DNA of 64,000 nt from VXRD01 sp965242535 (GTDB taxonomy: Bacteria > Latescibacterota > UBA2968): the NCBI GenBank assembly GCA_965242535.1, contig OZ251458.1, positions 3,286,001 through 3,350,000 of the forward strand, written 5' to 3'. Each line of letters begins with the position of its first letter. The first letter of the stretch is position 1. A model generated the notes under the pieces. The model did not search any database and was not told the DNA's origin. It worked only from the letters and a program-made list of their open reading frames with translations. The position numbers were made by a program, and so were the translations under genes. Shown here in pieces: positions 32,931 to 42,508 of this stretch.

Positions 32931-33764
32931 CTAATACGCCACGATCACCGATGCGCGATGGGTGATGCCCAGCACGGTGTGCCACACCGCAGCGTAATCC
33001 ACCGCAAAGCCGTTTTTTGTTATGCCAAATCCCGCGCTCAATCGCTCCGGGCGGTTGCCCGCGCCCGTGCGGAGCGCCAGTTGCGGGTGGACGCGGTACG
33101 ACATCCCAATGCCCGCGCCCGCGGGAAAATTCGCCTCCTTTTGCACATCCGCGACTACGGTCACCTGCGGCATCGCGTCAATGCCCACGCCTATCGCACC
33201 TCCTTGCCCCAAGAGGGATGCGCGCTTGCCGCCTGCATTGCGCGCCACCGCGCCGAGAAACACGCCCTCGCGCAACCGCCAGCGCAGGCCCAGATCAAAG
33301 ACCGCCCATTGCCTCGTGGGCATGCCCGCGACGCTTAATTGCAAGACGCGCACGCCCAAGCCCACACTCGCTCGTCCGGATACGCGCAATCCGCAAACCG
33401 CGCCAAATACCCGTTCTTTGTACAATGAAAATCCAAAGCCCATATACCGCACGCCCAAGCCGTGGCGCCCGATCCGGATGCCCGCGCTCAATGCCTGCGT
33501 CGTCAGTTCAACCATGCCAAAGGGTCGGTCATACGCGGCGAACGCGCTCAACCGCTCGCCCCATGCCACGGCCGCGGGATTCCAAAACGCGCCCGAAGCC
33601 CCCGTTGACAGCGCGACCCCCACATCGCCTGCGCCTGCGGTATGCGCGCCGACGGGCTGAAACTCAAACGCCGCAGGCGTGGACAAATAAGCACTGTGGA
33701 TACCAAAAAACAAAAACGCCAACCGGCCTGCGAGTCGGGCGAAAACCCCATGGCACTCGTTCAT
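32931..33764 (-). CDS. PorV/PorQ-like outer membrane beta-barrel protein
   Basis: 277 residues. A signal peptide (RLAFLFFGIHSAYLSTPAAF) leads into FEFQPVGAHTAGAGDVGVALSTGASGAFWNPA, the N-terminal signature of the PorV/PorQ and FadL-like barrels, then alternating amphipathic strands to a terminal aromatic strand (HRASVIVAY). In the FCB group such proteins are outer membrane components, sometimes of type IX secretion; that role is inference. I chose ATG 33764 (GGGGG six bases upstream), because longer in-frame extensions lack a signal peptide. Confidence 0.7.
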   Translation of the reverse strand: MNECHGVFARLAGRLAFLFFGIHSAYLSTPAAFEFQPVGAHTAGAGDVGVALSTGASGAFWNPAAVAWGERLSAFAAYDRPFGMVELTTQALSAGIRIGRHGLGVRYMGFGFSLYKERVFGAVCGLRVSGRASVGLGVRVLQLSVAGMPTRQWAVFDLGLRWRLREGVFLGAVARNAGGKRASLLGQGGAIGVGIDAMPQVTVVADVQKEANFPAGAGIGMSYRVHPQLALRTGAGNRPERLSAGFGITKNGFAVDYAAVWHTVLGITHRASVIVAY

Positions 33765-34141
33765 CGCACCCCCTTTCCCCGTGAATGGTTGCCAATCGCT
33801 TTGCCTCCCCATCTCGCAAATAACTTGCCAATCGCATTGTCCATCCCATTTTTTCGATAACTTGTTGATATTACACGCCAAAATTTGTTTATTATCCTCT
33901 AGCGCGGTCGATGCCCTGCAACGGAGTGTCTCAATTCGTCGCCCGTTGTAGAACAAAATGTCCGCATGGGTTTTGAAAGAGAGTTGGCAATGCGTGGTAC
34001 GGCACTTGGCCTGCGCGAATTTTGGAACGGGACTATCCCGCGTGGAAGGCGCGTTTGAACGAAAAATAATGGCGTTGTTATCCGATGGCCTGCACGATAA
34101 CTCGTGGGACAACTCGAAAACAAAAAACAAAGGATCGCGCA
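33765..34141. other. Divergent intergenic region
   Basis: 377 bases between divergently transcribed genes, so it must hold both promoters. It has locally AT-rich sequence at 33840-33900 (TTGATATTACACGCC, TTTGTTTATTATCC), which would suit a promoter, and short direct repeats of GCCAATCGC/TTGCCAATCGCATTG near 33790-33840. No gene is supported. Confidence 0.45.
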
Positions 34142-35683
34142 ATGGCAACAGTTCTTCCCGGCGAGATCGAATCGCATTTCAACGCACTCGGCGTCGATTC
34201 GGTGGTGGCGTACAAACTTTGGTGCTATCGCCATGGGTTGGACACTGGGCTGGACAAAACCCCGGAGCAGCGCGGAGCAGAACTCGCCCTTTTGAAAGCC
34301 GAGCGACCCGATCCCGCGATCAGCCCGCGGCACAATGCCCGCCGCGCCGAATTTATCGCCCGAATTTTCAAGGGCGAACTCCAAGGCGAAACCGTCTCGG
34401 ATCTGCTCTTTCGCATCCGCGCGATGTACGACAACCTCGACCGGGATCCCGAGGCACAGCAGGCACTCGGTCGCCTCGTCCTCCACGTCGAAAAATACGG
34501 TGACTTGATGCGGCCCGCGCGCGCTTGCAAACGCTTTGGGCACACCGTTGTCAACACGTACCTCGCCGCCCTCGAGCAACTCGCCCGCAATCATGCCGAT
34601 TGGATTCGCCCCGTGGAAAACTGGCGGCCCGAGGGTTGGACACATCGCCTGCGCGGCGCCAAACCCGCACGCCAATTCAACGGCCTCGCGCGCCACCTCT
34701 TGGCCAAATACGACGTACCCGAATTTTTCGACACCGCATTCCTCCAGGGCACCACCCCACAGGCGCGGCAACAACAGGCGTGGTTCAAACACATTGGCAT
34801 GGGCCAAAACATCCGCACAGCCGATGTGCCCATGCGGATTACAAAACGCATGGCGCATCTGCTCTTGCAACAGCGCGGCGCGCATCAGACCATCGTGCAA
34901 GCCCTCCGCAAGGTTCAGTACGAAGCGCATGGCGGCAACCCGTCATCGGCGCGGGAACTCGCGCACGGGCCGTTGGGCGAGACGCTCGACAACGAGGATT
35001 TTTGGGCCACGGTCGTGCAATTCCTCGCCAATCAACCCTTTCTCGACCGCAGCTATATCAACCCGATCATCGACTATATCCGCAATCAAAAATTCACCCC
35101 GCAGCGCGTGCCGCAACCCGATGGCACCGAAAGCGAAGCCCCGCCGCCGCATCCCAATTTTTGCATGAAAGGGCGCAGCATCAACAAGCTCATCCGCCAA
35201 GTCGATCTGTGGCATCAGGAACTCACGGGCATGGAAGACGTCGCGTTTGAGACGTGGCAATCCTCTGGCTTTCGGGAATTTGAACACGTCTCATTGGATC
35301 CCGAGATAAAACGCCATATCCAGTGGACGGTTCACGAACTCATCACGTCGCAACAACTCTACGCCGAAGGGCGCATCATGCACCACTGCGCGGGGTCTTA
35401 TGCCAAACGCTGCGCCGCGGGCGAAAAATCCCTCTGGTCACTCCGCGCGCTCGACCTCGACGCGGCCGAAGAAAATCAGGTGCGGGAACACGTTCTCACC
35501 ATCGAGGTCGATAACCAAAAAAAGGCCGTCGTTCAAAACGCCGGCAAATTCAATCTCAAACCCTTTGGCAAAAAACACCTGGCCCGACAACGCAGGACGG
35601 GCAACATCTACCTCCACCTCCTCCGCCAAGCCCCCACGATCACGCGCCTGTGGATGGACCGAGAGGGCTTGTCGCATGGGTGA
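34142..35683 (+). CDS. PcfJ-domain protein
   Basis: 513 residues. The C-terminal ~150 residues carry the PcfJ pattern: LITSQQLYAEGRIMHHCAGSYAKRCAAGEKSLWSLR, then VLTIEVDNQKKAVVQNAGKFNLKP. PcfJ-like proteins are known from conjugative plasmids and from chromosomal cassettes; their biochemical role is not established. The N-terminal half is helical and not recognised. ATG 34142 follows AAAGGA. It stands immediately upstream of ccmB where ccmA would be expected, 150 bases away. Confidence 0.7.
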   Translation: MATVLPGEIESHFNALGVDSVVAYKLWCYRHGLDTGLDKTPEQRGAELALLKAERPDPAISPRHNARRAEFIARIFKGELQGETVSDLLFRIRAMYDNLDRDPEAQQALGRLVLHVEKYGDLMRPARACKRFGHTVVNTYLAALEQLARNHADWIRPVENWRPEGWTHRLRGAKPARQFNGLARHLLAKYDVPEFFDTAFLQGTTPQARQQQAWFKHIGMGQNIRTADVPMRITKRMAHLLLQQRGAHQTIVQALRKVQYEAHGGNPSSARELAHGPLGETLDNEDFWATVVQFLANQPFLDRSYINPIIDYIRNQKFTPQRVPQPDGTESEAPPPHPNFCMKGRSINKLIRQVDLWHQELTGMEDVAFETWQSSGFREFEHVSLDPEIKRHIQWTVHELITSQQLYAEGRIMHHCAGSYAKRCAAGEKSLWSLRALDLDAAEENQVREHVLTIEVDNQKKAVVQNAGKFNLKPFGKKHLARQRRTGNIYLHLLRQAPTITRLWMDREGLSHG

Positions 35684-35836
35684 TTTGGGACGGATCGGCA
35701 CGGCGCTACAGACATGTATTCCATTTCGGGTTATATCGCCGAACCCGCAACGGGCCAACTCCCCGTCAGTGGACGACCTATCGGGTCTAATCTCGTATCT
35801 TCGCGGTCCGCTCCGTTGCATTTGACCACAAAAACG

Positions 35837-36517
35837 ATGCCACTATTCTTTATTCAATCCCTCGCCATTTTGCAAAAGGACCTCAAAATCGAATGGCGCA
35901 CGCGAGAACGTCTCGGCGCGATGGCTTTTTTTGCGTTTTTGGTCGTGCTCATTTTCAACTTTGCATTTGAACCCGCATCGCCAATGGTCAAAACAGCCGC
36001 GCCCGGCATCTTTTGGATCGCCACGGTTTTTGCCGGCCTGCTCGGCCTGAGCCGATCCTTTGCCATCGAAAAACAGAACGACTGCCTGATGGGGTTGCGC
36101 CTCACACCTGCGGATCCGGGCGCGATCTTTTTGGGCAAAATGCTGGGGAACGCCATCGCCATGCTCGTCCTCGAAATCCTCATCCTGCCCGTTCTCGCGG
36201 TTTTTCTCAATGTGGCGATCGCGCCTGCACTGCCGCGGTTGATCTTGCCCATTTTGTTCGGCACGCTGGGGTTTGCGGCTGTGGGCACCCTGTTCGCGGC
36301 GATGTCGGTCAACACCCGATTGCGCGAAGCCCTGTTGCCCCTGCTCACCTTGCCCCTGCTCGTTCCCGCGCTGTTGGCGGCGATAGAATCGTTTCGCGCC
36401 GTTCTCGCGGGCCATCCCCTATCGGAAATTTCGGACTGGCTCGTGCTCGGCGGCGCGTTTGTCGCGCTCTTTGTCGCGGCGTGTCTGCTCTTGTTTGAAT
36501 ACGTGTTGGAGGACTGA
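35837..36517 (+). CDS. ccmB: Heme exporter permease CcmB
   Basis: 226 residues, six hydrophobic helices. The start (FFIQSLAILQKDLKIEWRTRERLGAMAFFAFLVVLIFNFAFEP) and FWIATVFAGLLGLSRSFAIEKQNDCLMGLRLTPADPGAIFLGKM are characteristic of CcmB, the membrane subunit of the CcmAB complex of cytochrome c maturation System I. The ATPase ccmA is not upstream. ATG 35837 is in a position matching the family start, but I see no good ribosome binding site. ccmC begins two bases after the stop. Confidence 0.9.
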   Translation: MPLFFIQSLAILQKDLKIEWRTRERLGAMAFFAFLVVLIFNFAFEPASPMVKTAAPGIFWIATVFAGLLGLSRSFAIEKQNDCLMGLRLTPADPGAIFLGKMLGNAIAMLVLEILILPVLAVFLNVAIAPALPRLILPILFGTLGFAAVGTLFAAMSVNTRLREALLPLLTLPLLVPALLAAIESFRAVLAGHPLSEISDWLVLGGAFVALFVAACLLLFEYVLED

Positions 36518-36519
36518 CC

Positions 36520-37197
36520 ATGCAGCCCTACATCTTGCCGTTTGTCTTTGGCATACTCGCCCTCATCGGCTTGGCTATCGCGCCCTATTTGGTCTTTCTC
36601 TACGCCGGGATCGAAAGGGAAATGGGCTTGGCACAGAAGATTTTTTACTACCACGTCTCTTCGGCTTACGCCATGTACATCGGCTTCTTTCTCTGCTTTG
36701 TGTTTAGCATCCGGTATTTGTGGACGCGGGACAAACGCTGCGATATCTGGGCGTCGTGTTCTGCGGAAGTCGGGCTGCTCTTTTCCACGCTGGTCTTGAT
36801 CACCGGGCCGATTTGGGCCAAACCCGTGTGGGGCGCGTGGTGGGTTTGGGATGCACAACTCACCTTGACCCTCGTGCTCTGGCTCGTCTTTGCGGCGTAT
36901 TTCATGCTGCGTTCCCACATCGAAGATCCGGCGCAAAATGCGCGCTTTCGCGCCGTGGTCGGCATCGTGGGTTTTCTCAACGTGCCCTTTATCCACTACG
37001 CCACCAAGTTGTGGCGCACGCACCATCCCGAAGTCGTGCGCGGCGAAAAAATCGGCCTGCCCCCGGACATGAAAACGGCGTTCTTTTTTTCGCTCTTCAC
37101 ATTTACCCTGCTCTTTCTCGCCCTGCTCTTCAAGCGCGTCTCGCTGGCAAAAGCGCGGGATGAACTCGAGTCCCTCAAGGCCGAAATGCGAACCTAA
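36520..37197 (+). CDS. ccmC: Heme-handling membrane protein CcmC
   Basis: 225 residues with six transmembrane helices. The tryptophan-rich WWD heme-binding segment is intact (PIWAKPVWGAWWVWDAQLT) and conserved His residues occur in FYYHVSSAY and HYATKLWRTHHP. CcmC delivers heme to CcmE in cytochrome c maturation. GGAGGAC lies upstream of ATG 36520. CcmE and CcmF are not in the window. Confidence 0.92.
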   Translation: MQPYILPFVFGILALIGLAIAPYLVFLYAGIEREMGLAQKIFYYHVSSAYAMYIGFFLCFVFSIRYLWTRDKRCDIWASCSAEVGLLFSTLVLITGPIWAKPVWGAWWVWDAQLTLTLVLWLVFAAYFMLRSHIEDPAQNARFRAVVGIVGFLNVPFIHYATKLWRTHHPEVVRGEKIGLPPDMKTAFFFSLFTFTLLFLALLFKRVSLAKARDELESLKAEMRT

Positions 37198-37217
37198 ACC
37201 CCGTTTTGGAGGCCCTC

Positions 37218-37367
37218 ATGCAGCACCTCGAATACATGACCGCGGCGTATATCCTGATCTGGATCGCCATCCTGCTCTACTTTTTGAGCCTGTCCAAACG
37301 CGAAAAAGCGATCTGGGAAGAACTGCGCGCATTGCGCGCCACCCGCATCGAAGACGACACCCCCTAA
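37218..37367 (+). CDS. ccmD: Small CcmD-like membrane protein
   Basis: 49 residues: MQHLEYMTAAYILIWIAILL, a short loop, then the basic and acidic tail SKREKAIWEELRALRATRIE. One N-terminal transmembrane helix followed by a charged helix fits CcmD, which stabilises the CcmABC complex. Position directly after ccmC supports this. TTTTGGAGG precedes the start by six bases. The TrmH-family gene starts four bases after its stop. Confidence 0.8.
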   Translation: MQHLEYMTAAYILIWIAILLYFLSLSKREKAIWEELRALRATRIEDDTP

Positions 37368-37371
37368 GCCC

Positions 37372-38145
37372 ATGGCCGTAAAAAACGCGAAAAAAATTTT
37401 GAGCCTCAAACGCCGCAAGGGCCGACGCGCCGAACGAAAATACCTCATCGAAGGCATTCGCCTGTGCGAGGAAGCCCTCGCGAGCAGCGACGCGCTCGAG
37501 CAACTCGTCTTTTGCCGCGAGAGCATCGCCCGCAACAGACGCCTCGAAACCCTCTACCAATCGGCGGTTGCGCGCGGCATTCCCATTCAGCAGACCAACT
37601 GGCGCGCCTTCAAAGGCATGTCGGATACGCGCACCCCCCAAGGCGTGCTCGGCATCGTTGCCATGCGGACATGGGACCGCGCATCCGTTCTCGATACCGG
37701 TGGCCCGTTCCTCATTCTCGACCGCATCTCCGATCCCGGCAACTTGGGCGTGATCCTGCGGACAGCCGAAGCCGCTGCCTGCGCGGGCGTCTTTCTCACC
37801 CGCGGCTCGGTCGAACTCCACAATCCCAAAGTCGTGCGTGCGACGATGGGCGCCATCTTTCGCCTGCCCGTCTTTCCCCTGCAAAACGGATGCGCCCTGT
37901 TGCGCGACCTGCGCCGACGCGACATCGCCATCATCGCCGCCCATGTCGATGGCACGGTCTTTCCCGAGTTGAACGCAAAACCCCCGGTCGCCCTCGTGCT
38001 CGGCAACGAGGCTTTTGGCATCGATCCCGCGTACCTCGCCATGGCCGATCACACCGTCACCATCCCCATGGCGCCCCCGGTCGAATCGCTCAACATCGCG
38101 GTCGCAAGCGGCATCCTTCTCTACGAACTTTGCGGACGGGCTTAA
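37372..38145 (+). CDS. TrmH/SpoU-family RNA 2'-O-methyltransferase
   Basis: 257 residues. An N-terminal substrate-binding domain (KILSLKRRKGRRAERKYLIEGIRLCEEAL) precedes a SPOUT knot domain with motif 1 (DRISDPGNLGVILRTAEAA), motif 2 (VALVLGNEAFGID) and motif 3 (VTIPMAPPVESLNIAVASGILLYEL). It probably 2'-O-methylates a guanosine in 23S rRNA, as RlmB does, but the exact target cannot be read from sequence. Start four bases after ccmD, so it is probably co-transcribed. Confidence 0.88.
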   Translation: MAVKNAKKILSLKRRKGRRAERKYLIEGIRLCEEALASSDALEQLVFCRESIARNRRLETLYQSAVARGIPIQQTNWRAFKGMSDTRTPQGVLGIVAMRTWDRASVLDTGGPFLILDRISDPGNLGVILRTAEAAACAGVFLTRGSVELHNPKVVRATMGAIFRLPVFPLQNGCALLRDLRRRDIAIIAAHVDGTVFPELNAKPPVALVLGNEAFGIDPAYLAMADHTVTIPMAPPVESLNIAVASGILLYELCGRA

Positions 38146-38510
38146 CGGCGTCCCGCCCGTTCACAACGCCCTCCATTGAGAGTTATGGCTTGATTTATCC
38201 CATCAAATGATTTATGTAATTCCAGAGTTACTGGGACACCTCAACGGGTCGCGGCTTCGGACAGGCACGGGGGCCTGTCCCTACGGGGATCGGCTATCGC
38301 CTTCATGCTCGGATTACTCGCCTTCATGCTCGGATTCCTCGCCTTCATGCTCGGATTCCTCGCCTTCATGCTCGGATTCCTCGCCTTCATGCTCGGATTC
38401 CTCGCCTTCATACTCGGATTCCTCGCCTTCATACCCCGCTCCGCGCTTTTGTCATGCATGTGGCTTGGTGATGGACAGAGATTTGTAGGATGCGATTTTA
38501 TGCGATTTTA
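38146..38510. repeat. Intergenic region with REP-like palindrome and 21-bp tandem repeat
   Basis: A reverse copy of the REP-like palindrome lies at about 38259-38285. From 38296 to about 38434 a 21-bp unit (TCGCCTTCATGCTCGGATTC plus one base) repeats about 6.6 times with very few changes. The length is a multiple of three, so all frames stay open (SPSCSDS or LAFMLGF units), but no start and ribosome binding site support a gene. Nothing else recognisable. Confidence 0.85.
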
Positions 38511-38511
38511 A

Positions 38512-38556
38512 GGAGCAACGAGATTTTCCATGTGAATCTCTGGTTGCTTTTTTTTA
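38512..38556 (+). terminator. Rho-independent terminator before dnaE
   Basis: The hairpin AGCAACGAGATT ... AATCTCTGGTTGCT with a nine-base loop is followed by a run of T. It would end transcription from the ccm-trmH side. Confidence 0.65.
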
Positions 38557-38715
38557 ATTGCGTTTTAGATTGAAACGGCAAGCCTCTCTCCCATTTCCCT
38601 TCCCGAATCATTCTCTCCGGTCGGGGATCCCCCGATTTTATCCGCGTTCTTAGTGGTCGCTTTTTTATTTTTGAGATGTCCTTCCCCCAACATCTCCATT
38701 TACGGGAGTTTGTTG

Positions 38716-41700
38716 ATGAAATCCTCTGACTTCGTCCATTTGCACAGCCACACCATGTACAGCTTGCTCGACGGCGCGTCCAAAATTGAAGACATCGCCC
38801 AAACCGCAGCCGAATGGGGCATGCCCGCGGTTGCGATGACCGATCACGGCAACCTCTTTGGCGCGATCGATTTTTACCGGGCGATGAAAGATGTGGGCGT
38901 CAAGCCGATCATCGGGTGCGAAGTGTATTGCGCCCTGGGCAGTCGGTTCGACAGAAAATCCGCGCCGGGTCTCCAGAGCAATTCGAACCATCTGGTCTTG
39001 TTGGTCAAAAATTACACGGGCTACAAAAACCTGATCAAACTCGTGTCCGCGGGGTATCTCGAGGGCTTTTACTACAACCCGCGCATCGACAAGGACTTGT
39101 TGCGCGAACATTCGGACGGGTTGATCTGCCTCTCGGCGTGCATCGGCGGGGAGATTCCCCATTTGATCGAGAACGAGGGCTACGGGGCCGCGCAAAAAGC
39201 CGTGGAGACGTACCTCGATATTTTTGGCGAGGATTACTATTTGGAAATCCAGCGGCACGGCATCGACAAAGAAGCCAAAATCAATCCGGGCTTGGTCAAA
39301 CTGCACGAGGAGATGGGCGTGCCCTTGGTGGCGACCAACGATTCGCATTTTACCCGCGCCGAAGACCACGAGGCACACGCGGCCCTCGTCGCCATCCAGA
39401 CGGGCAAAACCCTGAACGACCCCAAGCGCATGTGCTATCCCGAAGGCGTGTATTTCAAATCCGCACAAGAGATGTACGAGTTGTTTCAAGACATGCCCCA
39501 CGTCTTGGAACCCACGCTCGAGATCGCGGAAAAGTGCGATCTCGACATCTCGTTTGACGAGTACCACGCGCCGGATTTCCCCTTGCCGCACGGCTACGAT
39601 TCGGCCAGCGAGTACTTGGGGCACCTCGCCCGCGAGCGCATGGAGAAGCGGTGCAAATCCATAACGGCCGAGCACGAGGCGCGCCTGAAGTTCGAGTTGG
39701 AGGTGATCAACCAGACCGGGTATCCGGGCTATTTTTTGATCTTGCACGATCTGGTGGAATTTTCCAACGCGCACGGCATTCGCGCAGGCGCGCGCGGGTC
39801 CGCGGTGAGCAGCTTGGTCGCGTACTCGCTGGGCATCACGGCGGTGGATCCCATCGAGTACGGCTTGGTGTTCGAGCGGTTTTTGAATCCGGAACGGATT
39901 TCCCCGCCGGATATCGACCTCGACATCGCGGATCGAGACCGCGAGCGCGTGATCGACTACGTGGTGGAAAAATACGGCCGCGACAATGTCTGTCAGATCA
40001 TCACCTTTGGCACGATGGGCGCCAAGGGCGTGATCCGCGACGTGGGGCGGGTGTTGGACTTGCCCTTTTCAGAAGTCGATAAAATTTCAAAACTCGTGCC
40101 CGCCGAGTTGAAAATGACGCTGGACAAAGCCCTGGACCAAGTGCCCGAGTTGCGCGCGACCTCCGAAGACGAGGGCACGGGGCAAAAAATGATCGGCATC
40201 GGCAAACAACTCGAAGGCCTGGCCAGGCACGCTTCCATCCACGCGGCCGCCGTGGTGATCACGCCCGAACCCGTGACCGAATTTATGCCCGTGTACAAAG
40301 CGCCCAAGGGCGGCGAGGTGATGACGCAGTACAACATGCACCACGTAGAGGACTTGGGCTTTTTGAAGATCGATTTTTTGGGGCTTCGCAACCTCACGGT
40401 GATCGACGACGCGGTCAAAATGGTCAAAGCCAACAGCGGCGTCGATGTCGATGTGGATAATCTGCCCTTGGACGACGAGGCGACCTATCGCCTGTTTGGC
40501 CGGGGCGATACGACGGGGATCTTCCAATTTGAAAGCGCGGGCATGAAGGGCTATTTGCAACAACTCAAGCCCGATGCCATCGGCGATATCATTGCGATGA
40601 ACGCGCTCTATCGCCCGGGGCCGATGCAGTACATCCCCAACTACGTCGACCGCAAGCACGGCCGGGAAGACGTGAGTTATGACCATGAAAAGATGCGCCC
40701 GGCCCTAGAAGAGACGTACGGCATCATCACGTACCAAGAACAAGTGCAACGGCTGTGCCGCGACTTGGCCGGATTCACCCTCGCCAAAGCCGACGGCATC
40801 CGCAAGGCCATGGGCAAAAAATTGGCCGATGTGATGGAGCAGTACCGCCTGGAATTTTTAGCCGGTGCCACGGGCAATGGCGTTGCAAAAGCCACGGCGG
40901 AAAAAATTTGGCGCGACATCGAGGTGTTCTCCGGCTACGGGTTCAACAAGGCGCACAGCGCGGGCTATTCGATGGTGGCGTACCAATGCGCGTACCTCAA
41001 AGCGCGTTACCCGGCCGAGTTCATGGCGGCCAACCTCAACAGCGAAATCGGCGACATCGACCGGCTCGTCGTCTTGATCGAAGAGTGCAGGCGCGTGGGC
41101 CTCGAGGTCTCGCCCCCGGATGTGAATGAGGGCCAAGTCGATTTTGTCGCGGCCCAAAAGCAAATCCGCATGGGCATGGCCGCCATCCGCAACGTGGGGC
41201 GCGGCGCCGTGCAAGCCATTGTCGCGGCCCGCGAAGCCGATGGCCCGTTCGAGTCCCTGTTCGATTTTTGCGACCGAGTCGATTCGCAGGCGGTCAACAG
41301 GCGATGCGTTGAAAGCCTGATCAAAGCCGGCGCGTTTGACTGCGTGCTCGGGCACCGCGCCCAGTTGTTCGAAGCGGTGGATCGCGCCTTGGAAATGGGG
41401 CAGTCCGCGCAATCGGATCGCGCGCGCGGTCAGATTTCCCTGTTTGAATCCGCGGGGATGCAGCCGCAAGTGGTCAACGACCGCTCCTTGCCCGAGGCAG
41501 CGGAATGGACCGAGCGCGAACGCCTCGCCCACGAAAAAGACATGCTCGGGTTTTATCTTTCCGGGCACCCCTTGGCGCGATACCGCACGGATTTGGAGGA
41601 AATGGGCATACGGTCGAGCGGCGATTTAGAGGGGTTGTCCGACGGCGCGGAAGTGAAGGTGGGCGGCGTGCTGATCGAGGTCAAACCCCATACCGCGCGC

Positions 41701-42270
41701 GACGGCAAGCCCATGGCCTTTGGCACGCTGGAAGACCTGAGCGGCGCGGTCGATTTGGTGGTGTTTCCAGACCATTTTGAAAAATTGCGCGACCGCCTCT
41801 CGGTCGATGAAATGGTGGTTTTGCAAGGCCGATTCTCCGCGCACAACGGGCGGCAATCCGTGCAGGTCGAAAATGTGATCCCCATCGAACAGGCGCGCGA
41901 GCAACTCGCCGATACGGTCAATGTCCGACTGCCGGGGGATTTGATTCGGATGGAACGCCTGCAATCCCTGCACACCCTTTGCCTAAAACACCCGGGCGCG
42001 TGCCAGTTGCGCTTGCATTTGGACTTGGCGCACGACCACCCCACCGTCATCTTGTCCCGCCGCGTTCAGGTGCTGCCCTCTGACGCGCTGTTGCGAGAAA
42101 TTGACGAACTCACAGACGGTAAAGCCAATGCCTGGGTCTCGACCGAAGCCACGCGCGCGCGCCGCGCCGCACGGCGGCAACCCGAGGGGGGCAGGGAGAG
42201 GGAAGACGGAAGACGGGAGACGGGAGAGGGAAGACGGGGGAGGGAAGAGGGGGCGTTAGTCCACGTGTAG
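38716..42270 (+). CDS. dnaE: DNA polymerase III alpha subunit
   Basis: 1184 residues. PHP domain at the N-terminus (FVHLHSHTMYSLLDGASKIED, MTDHGNLFGAIDFY), polymerase palm with catalytic Asp residues 399 and 401 in SPPDIDLDIAD and the third in KIDFLGLRNLTVID (about 553), fingers FQFESAGMKGYLQQL and MNALYRPGPMQYIP, KAHSAGYSMVAYQCAYLKA, then HhH and OB-fold (VKVGGVLIEVKPHTARDGKPMAFGTLEDLSG). This is the replicative DnaE1 layout. ATG 38716 follows GGGAG. The last ~30 residues (GGREREDGRRETGEGRRGRE) come from a GGGAGAC purine-rich repeat that runs over the stop codon, so the tail is probably not conserved. Confidence 0.95.
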   Translation: MKSSDFVHLHSHTMYSLLDGASKIEDIAQTAAEWGMPAVAMTDHGNLFGAIDFYRAMKDVGVKPIIGCEVYCALGSRFDRKSAPGLQSNSNHLVLLVKNYTGYKNLIKLVSAGYLEGFYYNPRIDKDLLREHSDGLICLSACIGGEIPHLIENEGYGAAQKAVETYLDIFGEDYYLEIQRHGIDKEAKINPGLVKLHEEMGVPLVATNDSHFTRAEDHEAHAALVAIQTGKTLNDPKRMCYPEGVYFKSAQEMYELFQDMPHVLEPTLEIAEKCDLDISFDEYHAPDFPLPHGYDSASEYLGHLARERMEKRCKSITAEHEARLKFELEVINQTGYPGYFLILHDLVEFSNAHGIRAGARGSAVSSLVAYSLGITAVDPIEYGLVFERFLNPERISPPDIDLDIADRDRERVIDYVVEKYGRDNVCQIITFGTMGAKGVIRDVGRVLDLPFSEVDKISKLVPAELKMTLDKALDQVPELRATSEDEGTGQKMIGIGKQLEGLARHASIHAAAVVITPEPVTEFMPVYKAPKGGEVMTQYNMHHVEDLGFLKIDFLGLRNLTVIDDAVKMVKANSGVDVDVDNLPLDDEATYRLFGRGDTTGIFQFESAGMKGYLQQLKPDAIGDIIAMNALYRPGPMQYIPNYVDRKHGREDVSYDHEKMRPALEETYGIITYQEQVQRLCRDLAGFTLAKADGIRKAMGKKLADVMEQYRLEFLAGATGNGVAKATAEKIWRDIEVFSGYGFNKAHSAGYSMVAYQCAYLKARYPAEFMAANLNSEIGDIDRLVVLIEECRRVGLEVSPPDVNEGQVDFVAAQKQIRMGMAAIRNVGRGAVQAIVAAREADGPFESLFDFCDRVDSQAVNRRCVESLIKAGAFDCVLGHRAQLFEAVDRALEMGQSAQSDRARGQISLFESAGMQPQVVNDRSLPEAAEWTERERLAHEKDMLGFYLSGHPLARYRTDLEEMGIRSSGDLEGLSDGAEVKVGGVLIEVKPHTARDGKPMAFGTLEDLSGAVDLVVFPDHFEKLRDRLSVDEMVVLQGRFSAHNGRQSVQVENVIPIEQAREQLADTVNVRLPGDLIRMERLQSLHTLCLKHPGACQLRLHLDLAHDHPTVILSRRVQVLPSDALLREIDELTDGKANAWVSTEATRARRAARRQPEGGREREDGRRETGEGRRGREEGALVHV

Positions 42271-42505
42271 GGGAGACGGGAGAGGGAGAAGCGAGAGGCG
42301 AGACGTAAGATGGAAGTTTAGCCACAAAAGGCACAAAAGGCACAAAAGGCACGGAGCGGGGTACAACTGCGAGAGCCGTTCAGAGCCGGAACAGGGTACA
42401 ACTAGCGATAGCCATTCATCGTAGGGACAGGCCCCCGTGCCTGTCCTCGCAACTAGTACAAGCGGGCCAGTGGTCAGTGGTCACTCCCCGTCCCGCCTAA
42501 CAAAA
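42271..42505. repeat. Composite intergenic repeat after dnaE
   Basis: Continuation of the purine-rich run, then CACAAAAGG repeats (about 42320-42352), GAGCGGGGTACAACTGC, and a REP-like palindrome at about 42420-42446. The same order of modules occurs at 46180-46400. No gene. Confidence 0.75.
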
Positions 42506-42508
42506 CAA

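Noticed and set aside
38296..38434. CRISPR array
   Set aside because: The 21-bp units are contiguous with no spacers and there are no cas genes in the window.
38207..38488. Small protein encoded by the 21-bp tandem repeat
   Set aside because: Open only because the unit is a multiple of three; no ribosome binding site and a low-complexity product.
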